Of a DNA stretch of 64,000 bases, positions 35,430-44,917 are shown one piece after another. This DNA is from CAWABB01 sp963780165 (GTDB taxonomy: Bacteria > Bacteroidota > Ignavibacteria > UBA10030 > UBA6906). The stretch is from contig CAWABB010000001.1 of NCBI GenBank assembly GCA_963780165.1, positions 930,001 through 994,000 of the forward strand. Reading direction: 5' to 3'. The notes beneath the pieces were generated by a model. It was not told where the DNA came from. It did no database searches and saw nothing but the letters and a program-made list of their open reading frames with translations. How positions within the stretch are numbered: position 1 is the first letter of the stretch; each line of letters starts with the position of its first letter. The position numbers and the translations under genes were made by a program.

Positions 35430-36320
35430 TCACCGGTCGATAGCTGCAACAGTATCGACACTGCCATCGGAAGCGACCTTCCTTACCCTCGGCACCCAGT
35501 CTCGCCTGTTATCGCCCTCCGTGTGGAGGTATTCAAGCACATACAGGTCATTCCCGAATACTGCAACTCCCGTCGGCGACCAGGGGCTTGAGGTTCTCAA
35601 GACGGTCGTGACTTTCTTGTCGGCAGCGATCTTCAGGACTGCCCCACAACCGGTCGCGGCGATATAGAGAGTTCCCTGTGAATCGAGCGCCAGTCCGCGG
35701 AGGTACGGCCCGAGCTCAGCCTCAACCCCCGGTACCGAGTCGCACCCGGGCAATGTGACGTTCTCGACTATGGTTGTCAGCTGCCCCTGCGTGGTGATCT
35801 TCCGGACAGCCCGATCCTCTGTATAGTAAACCGATCCATCTGGTCCCGTCGCCATCCCGTTCACCCAGCGGAGCGCCGTGCCTCCCGAGTTCGCGGGGAA
35901 TCCCTTCACGATCGTGGTGGTTCCGTTCGGAGACAGGCGAAAGAGCTGCAGTGCATTCCCATCGGAACGCCACGGGTAGTATAAAGCACCTTCACTTCCA
36001 ACGGTGAGCGGGAAGTCGCTGGAGAGCAGGAGTGTCGGATTGACACCAACACGCGTGACGGTTGCATCTCCCGAGGAGAAGTATGGCAGTGTCGCGTCTT
36101 TCAGTCGACCATCGAGGTCGATCGCCATCCAGTGATACGCCGGCCCCGAGAGTCGTGTGAGGTTTCGATTCCGGTCAAGTTTCCATATCCCAGACCCTGT
36201 GTCAACGAAGTAGATGTTTCCTTCCCGATCCGCTACGATCCCCGATCCCGGGTGAGAGAGGGCTTCGTACGCGCCCCCGACAAGCAAAACGGATAGAAGC
36301 GCTTGAATCATCAGTCTCAT
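35430..36320 (-). CDS. Exported NHL-repeat beta-propeller protein
   Basis: From ATG at 36320 (AGGAAGGGG upstream) the 296-residue protein has a short signal peptide (MIQALLSVLLVGGAYEA) and about five NHL-type blades (GIVADREGNIYFVDTGSGIWKLD, GMATGPDGSVYYTEDRAVRKIT, GLALDSQGTLYIAATGCGAVLKI, GVAVFGNDLYVLEY). These propellers bind ligands or act as lactonase-like folds; the role here is unknown. Confidence 0.75.
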   Translation of the reverse strand: MRLMIQALLSVLLVGGAYEALSHPGSGIVADREGNIYFVDTGSGIWKLDRNRNLTRLSGPAYHWMAIDLDGRLKDATLPYFSSGDATVTRVGVNPTLLLSSDFPLTVGSEGALYYPWRSDGNALQLFRLSPNGTTTIVKGFPANSGGTALRWVNGMATGPDGSVYYTEDRAVRKITTQGQLTTIVENVTLPGCDSVPGVEAELGPYLRGLALDSQGTLYIAATGCGAVLKIAADKKVTTVLRTSSPWSPTGVAVFGNDLYVLEYLHTEGDNRRDWVPRVRKVASDGSVDTVAAIDR

Positions 36321-36405
36321 AGTCGCCCCTTCCTGATGGAAAGCCACAAGACAACCACACCACTGCCACTTCCTCGGCTCGAGTCGCCGGGTATGGTGCA
36401 CCACA

Positions 36406-36852
36406 CTACTCCGAAATTTCGGCCTCGACGAGTTTCGCAAGTAAATCAAGCGATTCTTGCCACCCGAGATAGCAGGCCTCAGGCGGGATAATGTCGGGCA
36501 CACCTTCTTGCGCCACATTCAACTCGGTTCCACATGACACTTTCTTCAGGGATATTGTCACCTTCATGATCCCTGGCAGATTCGGGTCGTCGAACTCGTC
36601 GGTGTGGCAGATACGCTCATTGGGCAGGAGTTCAAGGTATTTGCCTCCGAAAGAATGACTGTGTCCTGTGGTGAAGTTGGTGAAGGACATCTTGTAGCTT
36701 CCGCCGATTCTGGCATCCAGATGATGGACTTTGCCGGTGAATCCATTCGGTGGAAGCCATTTGCACATTGCCTCAGCGTCGAGGAAGGCCCGATAGATCT
36801 TTTCGGGTGTCGCCCGGAGGACGCGATGGAGTTGGATTGTGTTGGTGGGCAT
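36406..36852 (-). CDS. SRPBCC/AHSA1-domain protein
   Basis: The 148-residue protein from ATG 36852 shows the AHSA1 pattern: QLHRVLRATPEKIYRAFLDAEAMCKWLPPNGF, GGSYKMSFTNFTTG, GKYLELLPNERICHTDEFDD and the C-terminal GWQESLDLLAKLVEAEI helix. The fold binds hydrophobic ligands; no specific substrate can be given. The frame is open to 37041, but the conserved start favours 36852. Confidence 0.8.
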   Translation of the reverse strand: MPTNTIQLHRVLRATPEKIYRAFLDAEAMCKWLPPNGFTGKVHHLDARIGGSYKMSFTNFTTGHSHSFGGKYLELLPNERICHTDEFDDPNLPGIMKVTISLKKVSCGTELNVAQEGVPDIIPPEACYLGWQESLDLLAKLVEAEISE

Positions 36853-37189
36853 ATTGAGCCATCCTTCGCCATGTGATATGTTGAGTGTCAGTCTGCCAAA
36901 CTCACGTGGGACTCCCGCGGAGGTGAAGAATGTGCTGTTGACAGAGTGCCGGGGGGAAGGAGTTGCCGGCGTGGAAGGGCTCCTGTCGTGGCTACTCTCT
37001 GAGGAGGAACGACTCGTCGAGTATGATATCCCATGGCTCACAGGACCTCTTCCACACTTTTGATGGCCTGCCCAACTGTCAGGGACAGGTTACTCGACAA
37101 TCGCTATGCGAAAGAACACGGACTTATAACTGGCGCAAGTTGCACATGTCGCTGGAAATTTTCAAGCCCAACCTGACGAAAAGAAGGGC

Positions 37190-37272
37190 AAAGCAGGGTG
37201 GGCTCTAGAGCGACAATGCTGGATCAGGGTCCAATGCGGCCACCCTCAGGCTGGCAAGCCATCGCGCCCCAG
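37190..37272. repeat. Dispersed intergenic repeat, copy C
   Basis: It shares GGGTGGGCTCTA and CTGGATCAGGGTCCA with copy B. It is just downstream of the DUF362 gene. The rest of 36853-37313 shows no gene. Confidence 0.55.
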
Positions 37273-37313
37273 ATAGGGTTGGGATTCGGCAAGTCCGCCT
37301 CTATCGCGTTGCG

Positions 37314-39353
37314 TCACCGCAAAATCACAAACTTCTTGGCCTGGACGAGGTCTCCCACTCCGCTCCGGGAGTCTCGCCCGATAGCGGAATCCAGAGGGCG
37401 GACTCGCAGTCGGTAGACATAGACACCACTCGCGAGGTTTGAACCGTCAAACTTGACCTCGTGAATTCCTGCCTCGCTACCCTCGTTCACCAGCACGGAC
37501 ACCTCCCGACCGACCATATCGTAAACGCTCATGGTCACGTGTGATGCTCTCGGCAACTCGAACTTGATGGTCGTGCTCGGGTTGAAGGGGTTAGGATAGT
37601 TTTGCTGCAGCACAATCTGGCTGGCCACGGCAGGTTGATCCTCGTTCAAGGACGTAGTTACATCTCCTCTTACGAGTTCAATGCCATCGCCCGTTCCCAG
37701 GTTTCTGGAATACTGCATATGGAGGCTATCGTTCCAGTGTTCATGGGTTCCAAGACTTGCAAGCACAGTGCCGTCGTTTTCCGGATCATATCTGATGCCG
37801 GTGGGCCAGTTAGTGGTGTCAGCGGCCTGGTGAAGATAGTCATCGGTGGCATTCATCTGAGGATACGTGCCCGCTCCCCGGGCTTCGGTGAACTCCGCCC
37901 GGAGAAAATCATACCCCACCGACTCAATCGCCAGAGGGTCGAAGGAAGCAAACACGGACGACATCCAATCGTTGTTGAACGGCGCCATCATCCATTTCAC
38001 CGGGATATGCAACTCATAATCGGTCGCCCACAGCGCATCCATCAGGTAGAAGAGGTTCTTCTTTCCCAGCAGTTGATGGCCCATCAGATCAACCTGGACG
38101 CGGTACATCCCGTAGTCCATACGATATGGAGTGTTTGGATACTCCTCCGGCGCCACCAACCCGCCGTGGAGGTGTGAGGCACTGGATCGGGTGTGCGATC
38201 CGAAGTGATTCTTGGCGAACATGGTCACGCCTGCCCGTTTGTGCCCTTTCAGCATCGGGATATTGAGCAGGTATTCGGCTTGGTCAAAGATGTCATAGAG
38301 CAGATCCTCGGTGATGGCTGTCCCTGTCGACCCACTCGATTTCAGAACGGTTCCTCTGTCCGAATACTTGATTTTTGCGGTTGTGCTCTTGACGGCCTTC
38401 TCTCTTCCGAGATTCGTGTAGCCATCCGTGTCCAGGTAGTGGACATCAGGGAACTCGGCGTGCCAGAGATCGTAGCAGTGCTTGTAGATATGCTTCATGG
38501 GATCGCCGACATAGATGTCCGTCTGCGCTACACCGACAACGTTCACCAATTGACGCAACACCGAAAGGACAATGGCAGGAGATGTTTCAGATACGGCGTA
38601 GTACTAGACGCCTGTGCGCGCACTGAGATCGGCGGTATTGAACTGGCCGCCCCAGCTGCTCGTCGCATTCGTCTTGATGAAGACTTTCTCTCCGGACGCA
38701 TACCCTACTGCTCCCTTCCCGCGTGTGGAGTTGTGAAACCGGAAAATGGCATTCCAGGCGGAGGAATCCGACGATGTGCCGGTCAACCTGCGGATGGCCG
38801 TGGACACCATCGTATCAACGACAGGTTGGTTGTTGTTTTCGGTGCGATACCATTCGTGGCTGACAGACGCCGGACTGCAGTTTTCGTTCGTTGCTTCTGG
38901 TCGATGTACCCAGACGACTCTCCCGGGATAGATGCCGACGGCAGTTCCCATCGGCTCGTTTGCGTTCAGTCGAAGGGTTGGGAGTTGACTCTCGACCGCG
39001 CTCGCAGGATCATTGACGAACGTGTAGGAGACAAAGAGCCCCATGATCGCCAGCGCGCCTGTAAGAACCATGGCCGGGATCGTCTGCCGTTTCTTCGCTT
39101 TTGCCCAGAGTCCGAGGGACGCGCCAATGAGGAGAAGATATCCGATGAAGCCTGATGCCAGTGGCATCGCGGCACGCACACAGGGATAGGCAATACGGCT
39201 TGGCTTCGTGGCAACCCGGAAGATGATCCACGCGAGGGCAAGGAGGCTGATGAGCGGCGCCAGGACCCTCACCAGGCCGTGAGGTGTCTTGAAACCAACA
39301 AACCTGCCGGATCGAGGGCAGTAACGGAGGTACTTGTCACTGATAAATTTCAC
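37314..39353 (-). pseudogene. DUF362 protein with membrane N-terminus and type IX sorting domain, interrupted by an in-frame TAG
   Basis: The frame 39353-38604 and the frame 38561-37314 are in register. TAG at 38606-38604 is the only interruption; downstream sequence (YYAVSETSPAIVLSVLRQLVNVVG) continues the DUF362 domain at once. The whole reads as about 679 codons: three N-terminal transmembrane helices, a DUF362 domain (VFIKTNATSSWG, then TDIYVGDPMKHIYKH, LNIPMLKGHKRAGVTMFAKNHFG) and a sorting domain ending QAKKFVILR. TAG is the normal stop elsewhere (for example 10376), so this is a nonsense mutation, an error or programmed readthrough. Confidence 0.75.
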
Positions 39354-39544
39354 GTTTGGACCCTATCTCTTTCGAATCATTTCGGTTGATCGGCCCAACG
39401 TCCCAGCATCGAACTCCGCCGACCAGTGCTTTCTCAAATGCCGTACGCAGGTATCGTAGTGAATTCAAATGGCAATCGCCATGGTTCGGACGACTGAATT
39501 GACCGCGCGAGGTGCCAAGAGGGGGAGCGTCTGATATTGTGTGG

Positions 39545-39850
39545 TCAAGTCGGATACGTCAACACTTCTTTGATGGGGTCATCAAGGGATCTCGGGAGTA
39601 TAATCTCGCCAAGTCCGTCTCCGCCTCCGACGGAAACGCCCCGCCACTCCAAAAACTGGCCTATAGTTGCAGCAGCAACGTACGCACCTATCATGTCGTT
39701 GGGTCCTTTGTTGAAGTGGGCCGGGGGAATCTGACCCCGGCGAAGATCTGCTGTGAGAGCATAAGCCACAGAGCCAGGAGACCGATAGATCCATCTCCCG
39801 CGAGCCATGCCTCCCTGTTCACTGCCTATCTGAAGCCACCGAAGAGCCAC
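39545..39850 (-). CDS. Hypothetical small protein
   Basis: A 101-residue frame starts 25 nt inside the end of the 39826 gene. It reads plausibly (SPGSVAYALTADLRRGQIPPAHFNKG, MIGAYVAAATIGQFLEWRG, GEIILPRSLDDPIKEVLTYP) but matches no family I know. It may be a short accessory gene or a remnant. Confidence 0.35.
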   Translation of the reverse strand: MALRWLQIGSEQGGMARGRWIYRSPGSVAYALTADLRRGQIPPAHFNKGPNDMIGAYVAAATIGQFLEWRGVSVGGGDGLGEIILPRSLDDPIKEVLTYPT

Positions 39851-40404
39851 TCATCGTCGCTGATGGCCGTGCCGAGACAAACCGCCGAGACGCCCAGAAG
39901 CTCCAATGCCTTGGCTCGGATGGTGTGTGTCCTGAGTTCCACCCCTTTCACAACCAACACATAATTCGGCGCAAACCCGTTTGGCTTGGTTTCTCCAATA
40001 GCTACCACCACCTGACCAATGGCTTTGTAGAGCTTTGTCTCAGGCTGTCCCGATGAATCGCCCTCAACCTCCGCAATAACTAGCCTATTATCATCGAAGT
40101 TTATTGCGACGATGTCTCGGTCCCCAGAAACCTCAGGCAACAGCCCGCCGGGGTAATTGTGGCGTAGGGTCTTGAACCACGAACGCCGGCTACCTCCGAC
40201 CTGGGCGCCAAATTCCGTCAGAGCTTGTGCTGCAGAGTTTCCAGCGGCCTCCATTTCAATCTGCCTGCGCCTTGATTCCGCCGAATTCCTACGCCCACCA
40301 GTTCTTCCCAATTCAGATGGATCTATATCAATATAGACTTTCCATCCGCGATTAGGGTTGCAGTATCGCTCGACAAAGAGTTTCTTCAGTTCAGGCTGAT
40401 ACAT
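39826..40404 (-). CDS. PD-(D/E)xK-like uncharacterised protein
   Basis: The 192-residue protein has a basic, helical N-terminus and a core GDRDIVAINFDDNRLVIAEVEG (about 98-119) followed by QPETKLYKAIGQ. This resembles a nuclease-type D...E-x-x/K arrangement. A strand-rich end (APNYVLVVKGVELR...AVCLGTAISDDEWLFG) completes the domain. Function not established; it heads an island of nuclease-like genes. Confidence 0.55.
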   Translation of the reverse strand: MYQPELKKLFVERYCNPNRGWKVYIDIDPSELGRTGGRRNSAESRRRQIEMEAAGNSAAQALTEFGAQVGGSRRSWFKTLRHNYPGGLLPEVSGDRDIVAINFDDNRLVIAEVEGDSSGQPETKLYKAIGQVVVAIGETKPNGFAPNYVLVVKGVELRTHTIRAKALELLGVSAVCLGTAISDDEWLFGGFR

Positions 40405-40523
40405 AGTTCAAACACCAATTCCCCTCGTCTTGGTGAGCGGATCTTGTTCCCCTCGCGGTCCTACCCAGGAGGAGCTTGCCCCCTTTTCTTGTACCTTCTC
40501 TCGTGAGACTTTCTTGGCTGTTT

Positions 40524-40660
40524 TCATGCCGCAGGTGCTTCAATGCCTTGGTAAACGAACTCGATCTCTGCCGATGAGCAGTACCCCAGTGCACCGTGAG
40601 ATCTCTCGGTATTGTACTCGATCTACCGCAACGTAATCTTTGCTCGAGAATCTTCCGTCG
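40524..40660 (-). pseudogene. IS3-family transposase (OrfB) C-terminal remnant
   Basis: Minus translation gives IEYNTERSHGALGYCSSAEIEF before a stop at 40524. This is the end of the IS3 integrase domain (YNxxRxHxALGYxSPxEFE). An in-frame TAG at 40623-40625 and loss of the rest show it is dead. Confidence 0.7.
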
Positions 40661-40755
40661 AGCGGAAGCAGGGACCGTTCACACACTCTTGGCGGACCGG
40701 CAGTAGAATGCTCCGACTAGCGTATGGTCCGATTGCATACGAGGTCGGCTCGAGT

Positions 40756-41582
40756 CTAACGCGGGCTTGTTCCAGCGGGTCCCTCGGTGCCCCGACTATC
40801 GAGAATCCATTTGCCGGGCGGGAACTTCACGGAGAATGTGTCCGCATCAGCCAGATCGACCTGCTTCGGATTTCCAATCTCCGATGCCCAGGTCGTATGT
40901 CTGTTACGCCCTGCGAGAACCTCTAATTGCCTCGCGAGATATTCCTTTACTTGCGTGTTGCCGCTCATTCTCCCCAACTGCTCCCAATGGATCACTGCAA
41001 TGGGGCGATCTCTGTCTTCGAGTAGAGATTTCTGATGAGACCGATTCCACTTCAACTCGCTGACCAGGAGACACTGCACGACAGACTTGGCGTCAAGTTT
41101 TCTCCGTGCCAATTGGAGCCGGCCGGCGTTGGTTTCAATATCCTTCTTCTGCCTCCAATCGCTTCGGTACTTCACTTCAATGCCAACCAGGATCCGGTTG
41201 TCAGTGTCGTGCAGTAGGATATCAGCGAATTCCCCCCGATCCACGCCTTCAATATCCACCTGGATCAGATGGTTGTCGAAACTGACATGGGTTCTCTTGG
41301 GATTCAGTCTTGTCCCGTCGGGCCAATCCGTGCTGGTACCAATCAATCGACAGAACGCTTCAAGCCGTTCCCCGCGCCTGGCACAAGCTCATTGAAGAAG
41401 TATCCCGCAAAAAACTTGTAGTAGAGATTTCTTTCTTTGTACGACTCGAATGGAGATTTATCGAAAAGCATGAGCAACCTTGTCCATTTGTTGAGAAGGA
41501 AATAGCGCCTGCTGGGCTGCGTCAGGGGCCGGAATCGCATTCTTGTGATCGTAGTAGTTAGTACCACAACAGCTTCTGACAC
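40756..41582 (-). pseudogene. PD-(D/E)xK nuclease-like protein, one frameshift
   Basis: The frame 41582-41343 (MLFDKSPFESYKERNLYYKFFAGYFFNEL) and the frame ending at 40756 (EAFCRLIGTSTDWPDGTRLNPKRTH...) join through an indel at a GGGG run near 41375. The core GEFADILLHDTDNRILVGIEVKYRSDW gives D...E-x-K of the nuclease fold. The C-terminal half includes VIHWEQLGRM. Family unnamed; such proteins are common in defence islands. Confidence 0.55.
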
Positions 41583-41645
41583 TAAAGGCCCGCAAGGAAC
41601 TTCGACTTTGAAGTCAACGATGAGGGCAATCTCTATACCCTTAGG

Positions 41646-41850
41646 TCAATCGGAATCAGCGCCGGTAAGCCCACGTTCGAAAGTGTCGCTCTCTCTCGCC
41701 AATAGTTCGACATAGAACGCTAGTTCATCCTGATCGCCCGTTTCCGTATTCTGCTCAATGGTCCCGATGAGCCGGCCCCGCTTGTCTATGCTGAATGCGA
41801 CGACGTTGATCTCCTTGCTCCGCACCATGCCTCCGAAATGACTTGTGCTT
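41646..41850 (-). pseudogene. Unidentified C-terminal domain remnant
   Basis: The frame reads FGGMVRSKEINVVAFSIDKRGRLIGTIEQ, then DQDELAFYVELLARESDTFERGLTGADSD and stop. It looks like a real, conserved protein end. A loose similarity to YbjN-type folds comes to mind but is not secure. It may have been joined to the preceding MazG-like gene by a deletion. Confidence 0.3.
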
Positions 41851-42120
41851 GGCCGAGCTCTTCGACCACGCTTCTCCCGACCACAAGAGATGTGAGTGCA
41901 CCAAGAGAAGAGCGAACGCAAATATGTCGGCCAGCTCCTCACGAACCCGCCTCGGATCCGCCTCATCCGAGGTCTTCCACAGAAACAACTCGAGCAATTC
42001 CGATGCTTCGACGCTGATGGCAACCGCCAGATCTTTCGGGTTGTGGAATTGCCCCCAGTTCCGTTCATCACGGAACCTCAGAAGTATTTCGGTCAATTCA
42101 CTGATATCAGAATTACCCAA
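41755..42120 (-). CDS. MazG-like nucleotide pyrophosphohydrolase, probably truncated
   Basis: From a TTG start at 42120 the product begins with the RS21-C6/MazG-like signature: FRDERNWGQFHNPKDLAVAISVEASELLELFLWK, then EELADIFAFALLL (the ExxE...ExxD metal-binding set). After about residue 77 the sequence (SGEAWSKSSAKHKSF...) no longer matches the family, so a frameshift or fusion has occurred near 41905. Enzymes of this family hydrolyse dCTP or modified dNTPs. It is divergent from the DUF2075 gene. Confidence 0.65.
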   Translation of the reverse strand: MGNSDISELTEILLRFRDERNWGQFHNPKDLAVAISVEASELLELFLWKTSDEADPRRVREELADIFAFALLLVHSHLLWSGEAWSKSSAKHKSFRRHGAEQGDQRRRIQHRQAGPAHRDH

Positions 42121-42432
42121 GGCCCCAAGTCTCCCCGGATGACGATGCTATTGTTAGACCTTCGCCACAGTATATCAACCGAAGTGCCTGGATTCAAGTC
42201 GCTGACCACCGGTTGCCAGGCAACTGCGAGCCAATTGGACTGATACCTGTTACCCCCGAATGCCTAGGCTAGGCAGGTATTGATATTCGCCTGCAAGACG
42301 TTTCGACCTTCAGCACCCATGGATCAGCCCCCGGCGCCCCGAACGGGCCACCTTCCTAAGCCCCCCAGATGACTTGTGCTTGATTACCTGACCGAGGGAT
42401 CCTATAATTGTGGGAATTGTAGGAGCCTGCAA
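42121..42432. other. Divergent intergenic region
   Basis: A 312-bp gap between the MazG-like (minus) and DUF2075 (plus) genes. No clear promoter pair or repeat was made out. Confidence 0.4.
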
Positions 42433-44416
42433 ATGGAACGAGCTTTCTATTCTGCGTCGATTGACGCTTTTCTCACGTCCAGCACCAACACCATTATCGG
42501 ACAGCTAACCACTAGAAGCCCGTTCTCCGTCGAACAGACCCAGCGAGAGGCCTGGGAGATTCAAATACAGATCCTGCAGGATGTTCTCCGTGACGCCCAC
42601 GGCAAGATCTACTTTGAATATGACATCCCTCGGATGGGTCGTCGCATAGATGTCGTGCTCGTGCTTGGTTCTGTCGTCTTCGTTCTGGAATTCAAGGTAG
42701 GGGAAGACCATTTTACCCAAACAGCCATCGACCAGGTGGTCGACTACGCACTCGACCTGAAGAATTTCCACGAAACCAGTCATGATCGTCTCGTAGCTCC
42801 CATTCTCATTGCGACTGCCGTACCCTCGACGCACATGCACTTCAGGCCAGAACTGACACACCACAATGACAAGCTCTTCTCTGCCATCAGCTGCAATGCT
42901 GAGTTCCTAGGTGCCGCCCTCAAGAGCGTTCGTGAAGTTGCAGTTGACAAGGTCATTGACCCCGTCGAATGGGAACAAGGACGATATCATCCAACGCCGA
43001 CCATCATAGAAGCAGCAACGGCGCTTTACAATGGCCATTCCGTCGCCGAAATCTCACGAAGCGACGCAGGTGCAACTAATCTCTCTACTACTACGGAAAC
43101 TATTTCGAGCGTAATCGTCTCATCAAAAGCACACTCGTGGAAGTCCATCGTATTTGTCACAGGCGTCCCAGGTGCGGGAAAGACCCTCATTGGATTGAAT
43201 GTTGCCACAAAGCACATCGATCCGAAGGGCGACCTTTACAGCGTATTCCTGTCCGGGAATGGCCCACTGGTTGCCATCCTTCGAGAGGCTTTGGCTCGAG
43301 ACAAGGCGGAGAGAGCAGGGGCGCGAGGGCACAAGAGGGCCATCGGATCAGCGCGCAGCGAGGTCAAGGCTTTCATTCAAAACGTCCACAACTTCCGAGA
43401 TGAATACAGACGTGATATTGAACGTGCCCCCGTCGAGCATGTTGCACTGTTTGATGAAGCACAACGGGCCTGGACACTGAACAAGACCGCTGACTTCATG
43501 AAGCGACGAAAGAAAGTCGCAAACTTCGCAATGTCTGAGCCCGAATTCCTGATTTCCTGCCTCGATAGACATAACGATTGGGCGGTCATCGTCTGCCTTG
43601 TGGGAGGAGGCCAGGAGATCCACACAGGGGAAGCAGGGATTCGCGAATGGATCTCGGCACTAAAGAAGTCCTATCCCCGTTGGAGGGTATTTCTGCCTTC
43701 GCGCCTTAGTGATGAGGAATACGGTACCACTCAAATCCTTGAGCAGCTCAAAGGCAGAGATCACGTCTCTCTAGACGACAATCTGCATCTCGCTGTCTCG
43801 ATGAGGTCTTTCCGCGCCGAGAATGTGTCATTGCTAGTGAAACAGTTGCTTGACTTAGATGCCGTTGGCGCACGCATCACCTTCTCCCAGCTATCCAAAG
43901 CCTATCCGATCGTCTTAACAAGGGACCTACAAAGGGCAAAGCGGTGGCTGAAGCAGCAGGCAAGAGGCACGGAGCGATACGGCATTGTGGTCTCCTCATA
44001 TGCTGAACGGCTGAGACCACACGGCATGTTCGTAAATGCCCCTATGGACCCCGTCCATTGGTTCCTTGATGGCAAAGACGACATCCGTTCGTCGCTATTT
44101 CCTTGAGGACGTCGCCACAGAATTCAGCATTCAAGGACTTGAGCTTGATTGGACATGCGTTGCATGGGATGCTGATTTCCGATATAGCGACGGTGGATGG
44201 CTCCACCGCTCATTCCTGGGGAATGACTGGAAGAGAATTCGGAAGCCCGACCGTCAGACTTTCCAGAAGAATGCATACCGCGTCCTCTTGACACGGGCAC
44301 GTCAAGGGATGGTGATCGTTGTCCCCGAAGGAGACCTTGAGGATCCAACTCGAAGGCCCGAGGACTACGATCCGACATTCGAGTATTTGCGGAACCTTGG
44401 GTTACCGATCGTGTAG
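42433..44416 (+). pseudogene. DUF2075 (Schlafen-3-type) helicase-like protein with N-terminal nuclease-like domain, one frameshift
   Basis: ATG at 42433 has AGGAG 8 nt upstream. Residues 60-85 (RRIDVVLVLGSVVFVLEFKVG) look like a PD-(D/E)xK core. The ATPase part has Walker A GVPGAGKT (about 240) and Walker B HVALFDEAQRAW. The end (44095-44416, in another frame) has YRVLLTRARQGMVIVVP, the helicase motif VI-like segment of DUF2075. The shift is at about 44090-44105. Such genes are often found with MazG-like genes in defence regions. Confidence 0.75.
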
Positions 44417-44611
44417 CATCCTCTCCTCTCGGATTGCACTCGTTGGCCGGCCCACCCCATCCCCCGAACTGTTGGTCACGGCCATCAAGAACAGCGAGCA
44501 ACGGTCCGTCCACCGCGGTCTCAACTTCGAACCCTTTAGACCCTTGACATCCTTGCGACGCAGAACTCCAGTGTCGAGGATAATCCCGTTTTCGTTCCTT
44601 ACTGGCTTCAT
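44402..44611 (-). CDS. Small hypothetical ORF
   Basis: A 69-residue frame (MKPVRNENGIILDTGVLRR...) has AGGG upstream and overlaps the end of the DUF2075 gene by 15 nt. It could equally be chance. Confidence 0.25.
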   Translation of the reverse strand: MKPVRNENGIILDTGVLRRKDVKGLKGSKLRPRWTDRCSLFLMAVTNSSGDGVGRPTSAIREERMLHDR

Positions 44612-44669
44612 GGCATACCCTGTCTGATTGTCGAAGGATGTGCGAGTACCGCCTTAAGATCGATGCAAC

Positions 44670-44870
44670 TCACATTCTCATCAACTCATCAACAATTATT
44701 ATCATGCCCATAGTGTCCAAGGCACAGTACTCTTCGAGTTGTCTCCTGACCTTCTGCTTCTCGATCGCCGTGGCCGCCCCAAACGTCACTCGCAAGTATT
44801 CCCGGCTCGCGGCCCCTCCATCCGCGATTGCCATGTCATCATACCTGTCCCTCTTCAAAAGTCCATCCGG
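44670..44870 (-). pseudogene. DUF2779 C-terminal remnant
   Basis: Translation gives RYDDMAIADGGAASREYLRV, then KVRRQLEEYCALDTMGMIIIVDEL. ADGGAA and EYCxLDTxxM are hallmarks of the end of DUF2779 RecB-like proteins. It starts abruptly at the boundary motif (44851-44871). Confidence 0.65.
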
Positions 44871-44910
44871 GTTAAGACCTCTGCATGCGCTGCCCAATGA
44901 GGGCATTGGA
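44851..44910 (+). repeat. Boundary motif CTTCAAAAGTCCATCCGGG with family arm
   Basis: With the inverted motif at 44978-44997 it brackets a ~145-bp segment. The arm (CTGCCCAATGAGGGC) matches that at 59463. Confidence 0.5.
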
Positions 44911-44917
44911 CCTTTCG

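Noticed and set aside
38604..38606. Recoding of TAG as a sense codon throughout the genome
   Set aside because: TAG ends other intact genes, such as both ATPase copies (10376, 46308), so genome-wide reassignment is not supported.
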